NCBI GenBank assembly: GCA_025456145.1 | Contig: JALOLD010000017.1 | Location: 1 to 64,000 of the forward strand | Reading direction: 5' to 3' | DNA from: Thermoanaerobaculales bacterium | GTDB lineage: Bacteria > Acidobacteriota > Thermoanaerobaculia > Thermoanaerobaculales > Sulfomarinibacteraceae | DNA length: 64,000 nt | In this document: piece by piece, positions 31,107 through 40,637 of the stretch | How the letters are laid out: the number at the start of each line of letters is the position of its first letter | Position numbering within the stretch: the stretch's first letter is position 1 | Made by a program: the position numbers and the translations under genes | Notes under the pieces: model-generated | The model's input: only the letters and a program-made list of their open reading frames with translations | Database searches by the model: none | What the model was told of the DNA's origin: nothing

Positions 31107-34100
31107 TCAGGGGTTGGTGATGCTCCAGGCCGCGGTCGTGCCCGACTCGAAGTCGTCGGCGAAGAACGGCGGCGAGGTCGAGCACGAGCCCGCGACCTCG
31201 ACATCGGTGATCGAGATGTCGTCGATCCACCAGCCGTCCTCCTCGATGTACGAGTCGGCCGAGAGGATGAAGCGGATCTCGGCGTCGGTGTTCGCCCAGG
31301 TCGCGAGCGAGCCGGTGTACTGATTCCAGCTGGTGCTCGTGCCGTTGAAGAAGGCGCCGGTGCCGAGCTCGCAGGCGTCGTTGGTCTGGTTGACGCTGCC
31401 CGGGTAGTTGACGGTCACCCTCTGCCAGGTCGTCCCGCCGTCGGTGGAGATTTGGACCAGACCCTTGTCCCATCCGCTCTCGATGTCGTACTTCGACCAG
31501 AAGCTGAGCTGCGGGTTGGGCCCGAGGGCGAGCACCGGCGTGGTCGCGGCGGCGCAGGTGTCGCTCGAGTAATGCCCCGTGAGGTAGCCGGCCCCGGTGA
31601 CTCCCTGGCCGGCGGTCACCGACCACGGCGACTCGGTGACGAGCTTGGCGCTTCCGGTGTCGCCGGCGTCGTCGGTCCAGGTCCCGATGGTGATCGGTCC
31701 GGTCGGCACGCCGCTCACCCGCACGGTGTTGCCCTCGCCGGCGCCGTTACCGACGTCGGTGGCACGAACGACATAGGTGTAGCTCTCGTGGGCGACCAAC
31801 GAGCCGGTATCGGAGAAGCCCGTGCCGCTGACGTCGGTCGCGATCCGGTTGGCGATCCCCGGGGTGAAGCCGGGGTCGGTCGAGCGGAAGACGCTGTAGG
31901 TCGCGGGTCCGGTGCAGTGGATCACCGCCGGATCCCAGGCGAGGTCGAGGGCGCAGAAGCCGGCCGCCGGGTTGGAGACGGTCTGCAGCCCGGCGAAGCT
32001 CGGCCCCTGGGTGCAGGCGCCGGTCGTCGAGGCGCTGTCGCAGCTCGACGGCGCCGACTCGCAGCCCGCGGTGACGTCGCTCGCGGTGACGACATAGGCG
32101 TAGTCGACCTGGCCCGAGACCGGGGTGTCGACCCACGAGGTCGCGGCGATCCCGGTGGCGATCAGCTGGTAGTCGGTCTGCGGGCACGTGCCGACCGCCC
32201 GGTAGACGTTGTAGGTGTCGGCGATCGGACCGCCTCCGGTCCAGCTCAGGGCGATCCGGTTGTCGCCGTCGGCGACCGCGACCAGGCTGCCAGGCGCCGA
32301 CGGGGTCTCGCAGGGCACCGGTAGGACGACCTCGCAGTTGCTGACCGGACCGACGCAGGCGTCCGACGCGCCGACCCCCTGCACCACGTAGTAGTAGTCG
32401 ATGCCGTTGACCACCGTGGTGTCGGTGTAGGCCGTTCCGCCGACGACCTCGGCGACCCGCTGGAAGCCGGCGCCGCAGCCGATGTCGTTGCGGTAGACCC
32501 AGGTGCGGGTGGCGCCCGGCGCCGCGGTCCAGCTGAGCGCGGCCGAGTTGTTGCCGCCGACGCCCGACAGGGTAGTCGCCTGGATCGTCGGGCACGAGCT
32601 CGAGCTCTGGTTGCCCGGGTCGCCCGGGTTGCCGCAGGCGATGTTGTGGTCGGCCATCGCGGCGTAGATCGCGTCGGCGTGCGGCGTGCCGTTGGCGAGG
32701 CCGTCGCCGTCGTCGTCGACGAACAGCATGACCTGGAACAGGTGCGAGCCGCCGCAGCCGTTCGAGGCCGGCCGGCTGCAGCTGTACATGTCGTAGCCCA
32801 GGGTCGAGATGCCGCCGTACCAGAGCCGGTCGGCGAGCAGCCACGCGCTGTTGAGGTCCATCGAGTGGGGCGGCGCGGTCAGCTTGCGATGGACGAAGTC
32901 CCACAGCGCCTGCGACGAGATCCCCGCCTCACAGTGATCCTCGAGGTTACACGGCCCGAAGTAGCTGCCCGATGTGCACCCGGTCCACACCGTACCGTAG
33001 TTGGCCGCGGTCCACGGCGTTCCCTCCTCGTGCTGGGTCCAGTCCATGTCCCGGATGCCGGAGCAGTTGAGGCAGGGGTCGCCATAGCCGCCACAGTTGC
33101 CGGACAGGTAAAAGCCGCGGCCGACGCACGAGTCGTGGAGGTGGAGGGCCGCCATCCAGTCGGCGTAGGTCTCGACCGGGGTCGAGTTGCCCCCCGATCC
33201 GTCGAAGTCGTCGAGGCTGTGGCCCCACTCGTGGATCGCGACCCCCGGGATCTCGCCGAGGTTCCAGCAGCCGGTGGAGGCGCGGTAGAAGTTGAGCGAG
33301 CTGCCGCCCGAGGTCGCGTTGCACCATGGACTCTGGTTGGTGTAGACGGTGATGTAGCTGTTGGCGAGCCAGCTCAGGTTCGGGAGATAGCCCTGGGCGC
33401 GGAGGTTGGCCGCGGTCAGGTGGTAGTACTGGGTGCGGGCCGAGTGGGTGTTGCCGGCGCCGCCGGTGTTGCCCGCCGGGACTGCGCAGTCGGTCCCAGC
33501 GCCGAGCGAGAAGTCGACGTCGCCGACCGCGGTGGTGTTGGCGATCTGGCCGCACGAGTCCTGGATCCGCGCGTACTTGCCCTGCAGACTGGTGGTCGCC
33601 ACGTCGCCGGGGAAGAGGCCACCGGAGTCGGCGTACTGGTTTGGCGCTGGGAGCCCGGTGTCGGCGAACGGGAAGGGACGGTCGGCCTCGCCGGTGTGGT
33701 TGTCGCCCGGGTAGGCGCCGCCGTGCACCCGCCCGTAGCGGTTGCCGTCGACGAAGCGCAGCAGCTCGCCGGTGTGGGCGTCGACCAGCGCCTCCCACGA
33801 GCCGATGACCCCGGGGCGGTCGAAGGCGTAGCGCCACGCCAGCTTGGCGCCGAAGCCCGACCCGAGCGGACCGTCGAAGTCGTCCGGGTCGATGTCGGCT
33901 GGGGTCACCGGGACGAGCCGGAGCGAGCCGCGGTCGCTGATCAGGTCGGAGGCCGAGGCGAACGGCCCGAGGTAGCTCTCGACCACGCCCCAGCCGGTCT
34001 CGGCGTCGATCGACGGCGAGGTCGAGATCGAGACCGGTGCGATGTTCTGGCTCGCCACCTGGAGCAGGTTGCCGCTGTTGATCCTGAAGAAGAGCGCCGC

Positions 34101-34634
34101 GCCTTCGACCGGGACGCCGCCCGGCCGGTAGCCGAAGCGGAGCAGGTAGATCGCGTTGCCCACCGGCCCCGACCCGGCCGGGTCGAGCACCAGGTCGGAC
34201 GAGCTGACGCCGAGGATGTCGGAGTATCGATCGACGAAGGCGCGGGCCAGCCCCTCGACGTGGGAGCTCGGGATGCAGGAGTTGTCGAAGCACCCGGGCG
34301 CCACGGTGCTCCAGGCGAGGTCGTTGGCATGGCCCGGGATGAAGGGGATCGCCCCGCCCGAGACCAGGGTCGGGAGGCCGCGCTTCTCGTCGATCGTGAA
34401 GCGCCACGCCTGCCCGTGCTCGGCGCGGAAGGCGTCCATTCGGGCGATCCCGGGCAGCGAGCCGCGCAGCAGCTCGGCGTCGGTCGACCACTCGACGACC
34501 CGAAGCTCGGGGCTGATGAAGACCAGACCGTCGAGCTCCGACAGGCTCTCCTTTTGGCCGAAGGCGCCGGCGGTCGAGGCGGTGAACAGGATGGCGAGGA
34601 GGAGGATCAGGCTCGCGCCGCGGGTCGAGGTCAT
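31107..34634 (-). CDS. Secreted M4/M36-like zinc metallopeptidase with fibronectin-type repeats and DGFESG tag
   Basis: About 1175 residues from ATG 34634 (GGAGACAAC upstream). A signal peptide leads. An FTP-type propeptide follows (VDAHTGELLRFVDGNRYGRVHGG near residue 330). The catalytic motif is HEWGHSLDD, with ETYADWMAALHLHD downstream as the likely third ligand region. Several fibronectin-III-like units (ALSWTAAPGATRTWVYRN, ALSWTGGGPIADTYNVYRA, AWDPAVIHCTGPATYSVFRS) and a jelly-roll with GWWIDDISI come next. The C-terminus is FFADDFESGTTAAWSITNP. It probably digests extracellular protein. Many Cys pairs suggest disulphides. Confidence 0.85.
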   Translation of the reverse strand: MTSTRGASLILLLAILFTASTAGAFGQKESLSELDGLVFISPELRVVEWSTDAELLRGSLPGIARMDAFRAEHGQAWRFTIDEKRGLPTLVSGGAIPFIPGHANDLAWSTVAPGCFDNSCIPSSHVEGLARAFVDRYSDILGVSSSDLVLDPAGSGPVGNAIYLLRFGYRPGGVPVEGAALFFRINSGNLLQVASQNIAPVSISTSPSIDAETGWGVVESYLGPFASASDLISDRGSLRLVPVTPADIDPDDFDGPLGSGFGAKLAWRYAFDRPGVIGSWEALVDAHTGELLRFVDGNRYGRVHGGAYPGDNHTGEADRPFPFADTGLPAPNQYADSGGLFPGDVATTSLQGKYARIQDSCGQIANTTAVGDVDFSLGAGTDCAVPAGNTGGAGNTHSARTQYYHLTAANLRAQGYLPNLSWLANSYITVYTNQSPWCNATSGGSSLNFYRASTGCWNLGEIPGVAIHEWGHSLDDFDGSGGNSTPVETYADWMAALHLHDSCVGRGFYLSGNCGGYGDPCLNCSGIRDMDWTQHEEGTPWTAANYGTVWTGCTSGSYFGPCNLEDHCEAGISSQALWDFVHRKLTAPPHSMDLNSAWLLADRLWYGGISTLGYDMYSCSRPASNGCGGSHLFQVMLFVDDDGDGLANGTPHADAIYAAMADHNIACGNPGDPGNQSSSSCPTIQATTLSGVGGNNSAALSWTAAPGATRTWVYRNDIGCGAGFQRVAEVVGGTAYTDTTVVNGIDYYYVVQGVGASDACVGPVSNCEVVLPVPCETPSAPGSLVAVADGDNRIALSWTGGGPIADTYNVYRAVGTCPQTDYQLIATGIAATSWVDTPVSGQVDYAYVVTASDVTAGCESAPSSCDSASTTGACTQGPSFAGLQTVSNPAAGFCALDLAWDPAVIHCTGPATYSVFRSTDPGFTPGIANRIATDVSGTGFSDTGSLVAHESYTYVVRATDVGNGAGEGNTVRVSGVPTGPITIGTWTDDAGDTGSAKLVTESPWSVTAGQGVTGAGYLTGHYSSDTCAAATTPVLALGPNPQLSFWSKYDIESGWDKGLVQISTDGGTTWQRVTVNYPGSVNQTNDACELGTGAFFNGTSTSWNQYTGSLATWANTDAEIRFILSADSYIEEDGWWIDDISITDVEVAGSCSTSPPFFADDFESGTTAAWSITNP

Positions 34635-34803
34635 GGTGTTGTCTCCAAGGTCGATGTCGCAGCAGGGATGAACAGGGTACCTGGACACGGCGGGCCGGAT
34701 CTGTGCGCTTCGTCATCTCTTCCCCGCCGGCCGGCCGGAGGAGTATACGCCGTCCTGCGCGACCGGCGCCGCCGACGTCCCCGCCCAAGGTGGCGAGGGC
34801 GGG

Positions 34804-34817
34804 TACACTCGACCCGA
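34804..34817 (+). promoter_or_regulatory. Leaderless-type -10 before the phosphatase-fold/TPR gene
   Basis: TACACT (34804-34809) ends 7 bases before ATG 34817. There is no Shine-Dalgarno sequence. Confidence 0.45.
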
Positions 34818-36760
34818 TGGTGATCGCTCCGTTTCTGCTCGCGACAGCGGCCGCGACGGCGGTCCCGTCCCCTCCCGTGGCCACCCCGCCGAACCTTCTG
34901 CTCGTCACCCTCGACACCACCCGGGCGGACGCGGTCGGCGCATGGGGCGCCAGCGATGCCTCGACCCCGGTGCTCGACCGGCTCGCCTCGCTCGGTGTGC
35001 GCTTCACCACCGCCCTAGCCCCGGCGCCGCTCACCCTGCCGTCGCACGCCACCCTGCTCACCGGTCTCGACCCCCCCGAGCACGGCATCCGGTCGAACGG
35101 CGGCGAGCGCCTCGACCGGAGGGTGCCGACGATCGCCGCTGCGCTCGCCGACGCGGGCTGGGCGACCGCGGCCGTGGTCGGCTCGCGGGTCCTCGACCGG
35201 CGTTTCGGTCTGGACCACGGCTTCGCGAGCTACGACGACCGGATGCCGGCCGAACGGATCGGCGAGCACGGCTACGCCGAGCGAGACGCCCGGGCGGTGA
35301 CCGACGCCGCGCTGGTGTGGCTCGCCGATCAGCCGCGCGGGACGCCCTTCCTGCTCTGGGTCCACTACTACGACCCGCACGCCCCGTACACGCCGCCGGC
35401 CGGGTTCGGCGGGTCCGGCCGGCGCGCCGCCTATCTCGGCGAGGTGAGCTTTGTCGATGCCGAGCTCGGTCGGCTGCTCCGCGCCCTCCCCGGTGGGCTC
35501 GAGGACACCGTGGTCGTCGTCGCGGGCGATCATGGCGAGGCGCTCGGCGAGCACGGCGAGGAGGGGCACGGGGTCTTTCTCTACCGATCCACGTTGGAGG
35601 TCCCGTTGCTCCTCGCCGGGCGCGGCCTGCCGGCCGGGGTGGTCGTCGACCGCCCGGCAGGGCTGCGGAGCGTGGCGTCGACGATGCTCCGTCTCGCCGG
35701 GCTGCCCGGGCACGAGCTCGCCCGGCGCCCGGCGCTGCCCCTTTCCGTGCCCGGCTGGGGGACAACCGACGGCGAGCCGCTGTATGCCGAGGCCACGCTC
35801 CCGGCAACGGCCTACGGATGGGCGCCGCTCCGGGCGGTGGTCTCGGAGGGTCTCAAGTACATCGAAGCGCCGCGTCCCGAGCTCTACGACCTCGCCGCCG
35901 ACCCGGCGGAGGCGCGCGATCTCGCCGCCGATCGCCCGACCGACGCGGCACGGCTCGCCGAGCTGCTCGACCGACGCCCCGGCGGCGCCGTGGGACCGGC
36001 CCCCGAGGTCGACCCGGCGACCCGCGCCGCGCTGGTCAGCCTCGGCTACGTCGACGGCACGTCGGCGAACGACGGCATCGACCCGAAGGACGGCATCGAG
36101 CTGCTCGCCGGGCTCGAGACCGCGACGAAGCAGCTGCGCTCGGGCGACACCGCCGCCGCCCTCCGGCGCCTCTCGGCGCTCGCCGCGCGCAACCCCGCCA
36201 ATGCGCCGCTGCAGACCCGCCTCGGCGAGGCGCTGCTCGCCTCGGGCGAGACCGAGGCCGGGCTCGCCGCCTACCGCCGAGCGGCCGAGCTCCAGCCGCG
36301 CTCGGAGTTCGCCCGTCGCAACCTCGGCGACGCCATGGCCGAGCTCGGCCGGCTCGACGACGCCCGCGCCGCCTACCGCGAGGCGATCGACATCAGCCCG
36401 CGCTGGGCGCCGCCCTGGCTGCGGCTCGCCGACCTCGCCCCCGACCCGGGGGAGCGGGCGGCGATCCTCGGCCGGGCGGCGGAGGTTGGGGTCGACAGCC
36501 TGACGGTCTATCTGCGGCTCGCCGAGGCCGAGCTCGACGCCAACCCCACGGCGTCGCTCGCGACCTGCCGGAGGATCGCCGAGCTCGACCCGGCCGCGGC
36601 GGAGGGCGCGCTCTGCGAGGGCCGGGCGCGGCTGGCTCTCGGCGACCGGCTCCGGGCCGGCGCGCTCCTGCGTCGCGCCGCGGTGCTCGGCCGGGGGACC
36701 GCGGTCGGCGACGAGGCGGCGCGGCAGCTCGAGGCGATGACCGCGGCCGACGGCCGGTGA
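34817..36760 (+). CDS. Sulfatase/alkaline-phosphatase-fold protein fused to TPR repeats
   Basis: A 647-residue exported protein from ATG 34817 with a signal-like N-terminus. The alkaline-phosphatase superfamily core shows LLLVTLDTTRADAVGAWG (metal Asp), LTLPSHATLLTG (nucleophile loop), LWVHYYDPHAPYTPP and VVVAGDHGEALGEHG. The sulfatase formylglycine Cys/Ser in CxPSR is replaced by Thr in TLPSH, so it is probably not a sulfatase; Thr nucleophiles occur in phosphodiesterases of this fold. From about residue 410 to the end are four to five TPR-like repeats. Its stop is 6 bases from the converging FHA gene. Confidence 0.82.
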   Translation: MVIAPFLLATAAATAVPSPPVATPPNLLLVTLDTTRADAVGAWGASDASTPVLDRLASLGVRFTTALAPAPLTLPSHATLLTGLDPPEHGIRSNGGERLDRRVPTIAAALADAGWATAAVVGSRVLDRRFGLDHGFASYDDRMPAERIGEHGYAERDARAVTDAALVWLADQPRGTPFLLWVHYYDPHAPYTPPAGFGGSGRRAAYLGEVSFVDAELGRLLRALPGGLEDTVVVVAGDHGEALGEHGEEGHGVFLYRSTLEVPLLLAGRGLPAGVVVDRPAGLRSVASTMLRLAGLPGHELARRPALPLSVPGWGTTDGEPLYAEATLPATAYGWAPLRAVVSEGLKYIEAPRPELYDLAADPAEARDLAADRPTDAARLAELLDRRPGGAVGPAPEVDPATRAALVSLGYVDGTSANDGIDPKDGIELLAGLETATKQLRSGDTAAALRRLSALAARNPANAPLQTRLGEALLASGETEAGLAAYRRAAELQPRSEFARRNLGDAMAELGRLDDARAAYREAIDISPRWAPPWLRLADLAPDPGERAAILGRAAEVGVDSLTVYLRLAEAELDANPTASLATCRRIAELDPAAAEGALCEGRARLALGDRLRAGALLRRAAVLGRGTAVGDEAARQLEAMTAADGR

Positions 36761-36766
36761 GGGGCC

Positions 36767-37531
36767 TCAGTCGGCGGTTCGGGTCCGGGTCGGGTCGTTG
36801 GCCACGCCCCGGTAGAGCAGGCGCGCCGGGCCGACGGCCAGCGTGTCGCCGGAGATCAGCTCCCGGCGGCCCGCGACCGGAAGGTCGTTGACCAGGGTGC
36901 CGTTCTTGCTGCCCAGATCCTCGAGGAGCACCCGCTCGCCCTCGACGGCGAGCCGGGCGTGGCGGCGCGACACCTCGGGCGAGAGGACCTGGAGGTCGGC
37001 CTCGGCGCCGCGGCCGACGACGACCTCGGGCGGGAGGAGCGGGATGGCGCCGTCGGCGAGGAGCAGGACGTGGGCGCAGCCGACCGCCGGCGTCGCCGGG
37101 TCGAGCCGGAGCGTCTCGCCGGCGATCACCGCGTAGGGGCGGGGCCGGCCGGGTTCCTGGGCGGGCGACGGCGACGGCCGGCCGGGGTCGCCGACGACCT
37201 CGGCGATCATCCGGTAGCCGCGCTTGGGGATGGTCTCGATGACGTGCGGCGAGCGCGCGTCGTCGCCGAACGCCCGGCGGAGCTCGGCGATCGCATGGGT
37301 CAGGGTGGTGTCGGAGATGAACTCGGTGGCCCAGACCTCGTCGACCAGGGTCTGCCGCGAAACAACCTCACCAGGCCGACCGGCGAGGCAGAGCAGCACG
37401 TCCATGACCTTGGGCTCGAGGTGGACCGTGCGCTCGCCGTTGCCGACCCGGTTGGCCTGCGGCTCGACCGTCCAGCCGCCGACGCCGAAGGCGGCGCGGG
37501 CGAAGCTCGGTCCGGGGCTGTTGCTGGACAT
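36767..37531 (-). CDS. Winged-helix (OmpR/CadC-type) DNA-binding protein with FHA domain
   Basis: A 254-residue regulator. Residues 20-110 form a Trans_reg_C winged helix (HLEPKVMDVLLCLAGRPGEVV, SDTTLTHAIAELRRAFGDD, VIETIPKRGYRMI). A proline-rich linker follows. Residues about 155-245 are an FHA domain (VVGRGAEADLQVLSPEVSRRHARL, DLGSKNGTLVN). FHA domains bind phosphothreonine, so a Ser/Thr kinase elsewhere may control it. A perfect TATAAT at 37540-37545 (minus strand) lies 8 bases before the ATG. Confidence 0.9.
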   Translation of the reverse strand: MSSNSPGPSFARAAFGVGGWTVEPQANRVGNGERTVHLEPKVMDVLLCLAGRPGEVVSRQTLVDEVWATEFISDTTLTHAIAELRRAFGDDARSPHVIETIPKRGYRMIAEVVGDPGRPSPSPAQEPGRPRPYAVIAGETLRLDPATPAVGCAHVLLLADGAIPLLPPEVVVGRGAEADLQVLSPEVSRRHARLAVEGERVLLEDLGSKNGTLVNDLPVAGRRELISGDTLAVGPARLLYRGVANDPTRTRTAD

Positions 37532-37545
37532 CTCGTCTCATTATA
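37531..37545 (-). promoter_or_regulatory. Leaderless-type promoter with perfect TATAAT
   Basis: On the minus strand TATAAT (37540-37545) is followed by 8 bases and the ATG of the winged-helix/FHA gene. No Shine-Dalgarno sequence is present. Confidence 0.6.
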
Positions 37546-37575
37546 CGCGGAGGACCGCGCCGGGCGTCGAGGGGC

Positions 37576-39339
37576 TCACCGACCGTGGTCGATCGGGGTG
37601 AGCGGGTCGCCGATCCACGAGAGGACGGCGAGGCGGTTGAAGGCCCGGCTCTCGGCGGAGCCGGAGGCGCTCGGCAGGCCCTCGGGCAGGACCTCGCCCT
37701 CGCCATAGGCGACCGCGGCGGCGGCCGCGAAGCGACGGACGAGCTCGCCGACCGGCTGACCGGCCTCGACCGCGTCGCTCCACCAGTAGGGGTCGCCCGA
37801 GGCCGAGCCGAGGACCTCGACCGCCATCAGCGAGCCGAGGGCGAGCCGGCTCTGGAGGCCGACGAGCAGGGTCTGCTCGGCGATCAGGTCGGGCCGGTCG
37901 GGCTTGCCGGTCGAGCAGGCGTGGAGGAACCAGAAGGCGGGCAGACCGGTCGCGCCGCGCTCGACGAGCAGTTCGCCCCACAGGCTCTGGTTGATCGAGA
38001 GACCGTCGGGGCTGACGAAGTCCGGGTGGCCGTGGCTGTTGAGGACGACGATGTCGGAGCGGTCGGCGATGTCGAAGAACCCCTCGCGGTCGAGGCGGTA
38101 GCCCCGGGTGGGCCGCTCGGGACCGATCGCCGACCACAGCCGCTCGGGGAAGGCGTCGCGCCAGGCCTCGACGACCGCCTGGCGGTACGGCGCCGCGGTG
38201 CCGAGCAGGCCGAGGAACACACCGTCGCCGGCCGGTGGGAAGGCGCCGTGCTCGGACCAGATCCCGACCACGCTCTGGATCGCGAGGAGGTCGCGGACCG
38301 GGCTCATGAGCCGGCCGACCGGGACGTCCGGGACCCCCCACGGGTCGAGGTCGAGGTCGGCATAGAGAAGGTCGGCGGCGAGCTCGTAGACGCCGTTGTC
38401 GCAGCCCGGACAGGGGCCCGGGTAGCCGGTGGGGGGCTGGCCCGCGGCGCCGACGCCATGGGGGTAGCGGAAGGGGATCTCGTGCCAGTCGCCGGCGATG
38501 ACCAGCACCTCGGGGGCGGCGCCGTCGAGCAGATCGGCCAGCCCGTCGCGGATCTGACGGCGGACGGCGGCGACCGCCGCGAGCTCGCTCCAGGGGTCGT
38601 AGATGCCGTAGGGGGGCGGGTCGACCTCGAGGATCAGCGCGTCACGCTGGAAGGCCCACAGCAGGTGCTCGGGGAGCAGCCCGCCCTCTCGGACGACCAT
38701 GACCACCCGACTCCCGGCGAGGCGGTTGACGAAGCTCAGGGCGTCGGCGCGGGTCGGCAGATGGAGGTCGGCCGCGCCGCGGAGGATCGGTCCGCCGCCG
38801 AGCACCACCGCCGGGCCGGCGCCGCCGGGGTTCTCGTCGCTCAGCCGACCGTCGAGCCGCATGGCGACGAGGGCCGCGAGGCCGTCGAGCCCGGCCTCGG
38901 CCGAGACCACCACCGGACCCTCCGCCCGGTCCTCGACAGCGAGCTCGTCGGGATGCACGACGCCGTCGACCTGGAGCCCGACCGGGGTGCCGCGGTCGCT
39001 CACCCAGACGACCTCGCCGTCGGGGACGAGCTCGAGCAGCCGCTCGAGGCTCGCCGTCCAGCGCTCGTCCTCGCCGGCGTGGAGCACGACCGGCTGGAAG
39101 CGGTCGGTACCGGTGGACGCCGCGAGCGACCGCCAGACCTCGAGCTCGGCCATCGAGCGGTCGACCACCACGATCCTCTCGAAGGGCCTCTCGGGCGTCG
39201 CGCGCCCGCCGCTCCGCCGCGTCTGCGCGTGGGCCGACATTGCGACCGCCAGCGAGAGGGCGCACGCGGCGATCCGGGTCCATTCCTGGTGACGGCGGGC
39301 CGCCGCCGGCTTGCTCGGTTGGTGTGGCTTGGTGTCCAT
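37576..39339 (-). CDS. Gingipain-like (C25, clan CD) cysteine peptidase
   Basis: A 587-residue exported protein from ATG 39339, with a signal peptide ending at SAHAQ (residues 35-39). The clan CD dyad is visible: His436/His438 in VVLNSHGHPDF and Cys475 in FWFLHACSTGK. The end LSWIGDPLTPI is the usual C25 finish (GDP-hydrophobic). A long N-terminal domain of about 300 residues precedes the peptidase half. C25 peptidases are typical of Bacteroidota Por systems; no Por/T9SS tag is seen here. It is on the same strand as, and upstream of, the FHA regulator. Confidence 0.72.
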   Translation of the reverse strand: MDTKPHQPSKPAAARRHQEWTRIAACALSLAVAMSAHAQTRRSGGRATPERPFERIVVVDRSMAELEVWRSLAASTGTDRFQPVVLHAGEDERWTASLERLLELVPDGEVVWVSDRGTPVGLQVDGVVHPDELAVEDRAEGPVVVSAEAGLDGLAALVAMRLDGRLSDENPGGAGPAVVLGGGPILRGAADLHLPTRADALSFVNRLAGSRVVMVVREGGLLPEHLLWAFQRDALILEVDPPPYGIYDPWSELAAVAAVRRQIRDGLADLLDGAAPEVLVIAGDWHEIPFRYPHGVGAAGQPPTGYPGPCPGCDNGVYELAADLLYADLDLDPWGVPDVPVGRLMSPVRDLLAIQSVVGIWSEHGAFPPAGDGVFLGLLGTAAPYRQAVVEAWRDAFPERLWSAIGPERPTRGYRLDREGFFDIADRSDIVVLNSHGHPDFVSPDGLSINQSLWGELLVERGATGLPAFWFLHACSTGKPDRPDLIAEQTLLVGLQSRLALGSLMAVEVLGSASGDPYWWSDAVEAGQPVGELVRRFAAAAAVAYGEGEVLPEGLPSASGSAESRAFNRLAVLSWIGDPLTPIDHGR

Positions 39340-39468
39340 GCCCCCACGGTCGGGCGCAGGACGAGCCAAGTAATGAGATAAAAGTGGTTAGCTTGTGAGG
39401 AAGAGGTGGGGATCGGGTCGGGCCGCGACTCCCGGTCGGGTCGGGGCCGCCTCAGCTCTCCAGCCCGG

Positions 39469-40461
39469 TCACTCGGAGGCGGCCGCCCCCGCCCGGAGAT
39501 CCTCGATCACCTCCGACGACACCCACCAGAGGTTGTCGCGGCCGTTGCCGGGACCGGCCGCGGCGGCCTCGAGCTCGGCGTAGGTCGTGGGAGGGCCGGT
39601 GTCGGCCGGCAGCCGGCTCGAGGTGAAGAAGAGCAGCGAGCCGTCCGGCGACAGGGCCGGGCAGTAGTCGAGGGCGGCGGAGTTGACCGGCTCGCCCATG
39701 TTGACCGCGGGGAGAAACGCACCGTCCGGGCCGCGGAAGGCGATGTGGAGGTCGCCACCCCCGAGGTCGCCGGGGCGGACCGAGCCGAAGATCAGCCACG
39801 ACCCGTCCGGGGCGACCAGCGAGTTGAACTCGGGGCCGGGGGTGTTGACCGACGGACCGAGGTTGACCGGCTCGGCCCAGCCGTCGCCGCTCGGTGCGGC
39901 GCACCAGATGTCCTCGCCGCCGAGACCGCCCGGGCGATCCGAGGTGAAGCAGAGCTCGCCGGCGGTGGTGAGCGAGGGGTAGAACTCCTCGTGCTCCGAG
40001 TTGAGCGGCGCCGGGAGCGGCTCGGGGGCACCCCAGCCCTCGCCGGCGCGGGGGATCCGCCACATATTCCAGTCGCCGGGCCCGGGCTCGCCGGGCAGCG
40101 GTCGCTTCGAGATGAAGTAGAGCCAGGCGCCGTCGGCGGTGACGAAGGGCTCGAGATCGGAGTGCTCGCCCGAGAAGGGCGCGAAGCCGGGCGCCGACCA
40201 GCCCTCGGGTCCCCTCGTCCGGACGACGATGACGCCCCGGCCGCCCTCCCACACCGAGTGGTAGAGCTCGGCCGAGTCGGGCGTCCAGGCGGTGTCGCGC
40301 TCGGCAAGCGCGGTGGCGAGGAAGAGCTCGGGGACGGTCCCGGGCGGCGGCTGCCCGAGCCGGGGGCCGACCTCGGTCGGCGCCGGGGCGTCGGTCCGGT
40401 CGACCGGGGGCGCGGTACATCCGACGGCGAGCACGAGCACGATCGACAGGCTCCGATGCAT
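39469..40461 (-). CDS. Lipoprotein with PD40/WD40-like beta-propeller repeats
   Basis: A 330-residue lipoprotein. The lipobox is LAVGC with Cys15. Repeated motifs DGAWLYFISKRP, AGELCFTSDRPGG, DGSWLIFGSVRPG and DGSLLFFTSSR are PD40 (TolB-like) blades, spaced about 55 residues. It is likely a periplasmic protein-binding propeller. GAGGAGGCCT precedes the ATG. The upstream region 40462-40922 carries only a REP-like element. Confidence 0.82.
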   Translation of the reverse strand: MHRSLSIVLVLAVGCTAPPVDRTDAPAPTEVGPRLGQPPPGTVPELFLATALAERDTAWTPDSAELYHSVWEGGRGVIVVRTRGPEGWSAPGFAPFSGEHSDLEPFVTADGAWLYFISKRPLPGEPGPGDWNMWRIPRAGEGWGAPEPLPAPLNSEHEEFYPSLTTAGELCFTSDRPGGLGGEDIWCAAPSGDGWAEPVNLGPSVNTPGPEFNSLVAPDGSWLIFGSVRPGDLGGGDLHIAFRGPDGAFLPAVNMGEPVNSAALDYCPALSPDGSLLFFTSSRLPADTGPPTTYAELEAAAAGPGNGRDNLWWVSSEVIEDLRAGAAASE

Positions 40462-40637
40462 GAGGCCTCCTCAGGTGAAGAGGGTACGCCGTTCGGGCGC
40501 CCGGGGTTGCGCGATCCCGATCGACGGCGATGCGGCGACCGCCGCCCCCGCGCCGGCCATCGCCCGCCGCGACCGGTCGCCGACCCGAGGGTCGTCGATT
40601 CGGTCGGTGCGATGACCGGGGTGGTCCACCCGACGTC

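Noticed and set aside
32646-34823. Plus-strand open frame of 725 codons opposite the tagged metallopeptidase
   Set aside because: It has low-complexity Val/Ala/Arg/Gly content and no motif; HEWGH and FTP segments are on the minus strand.
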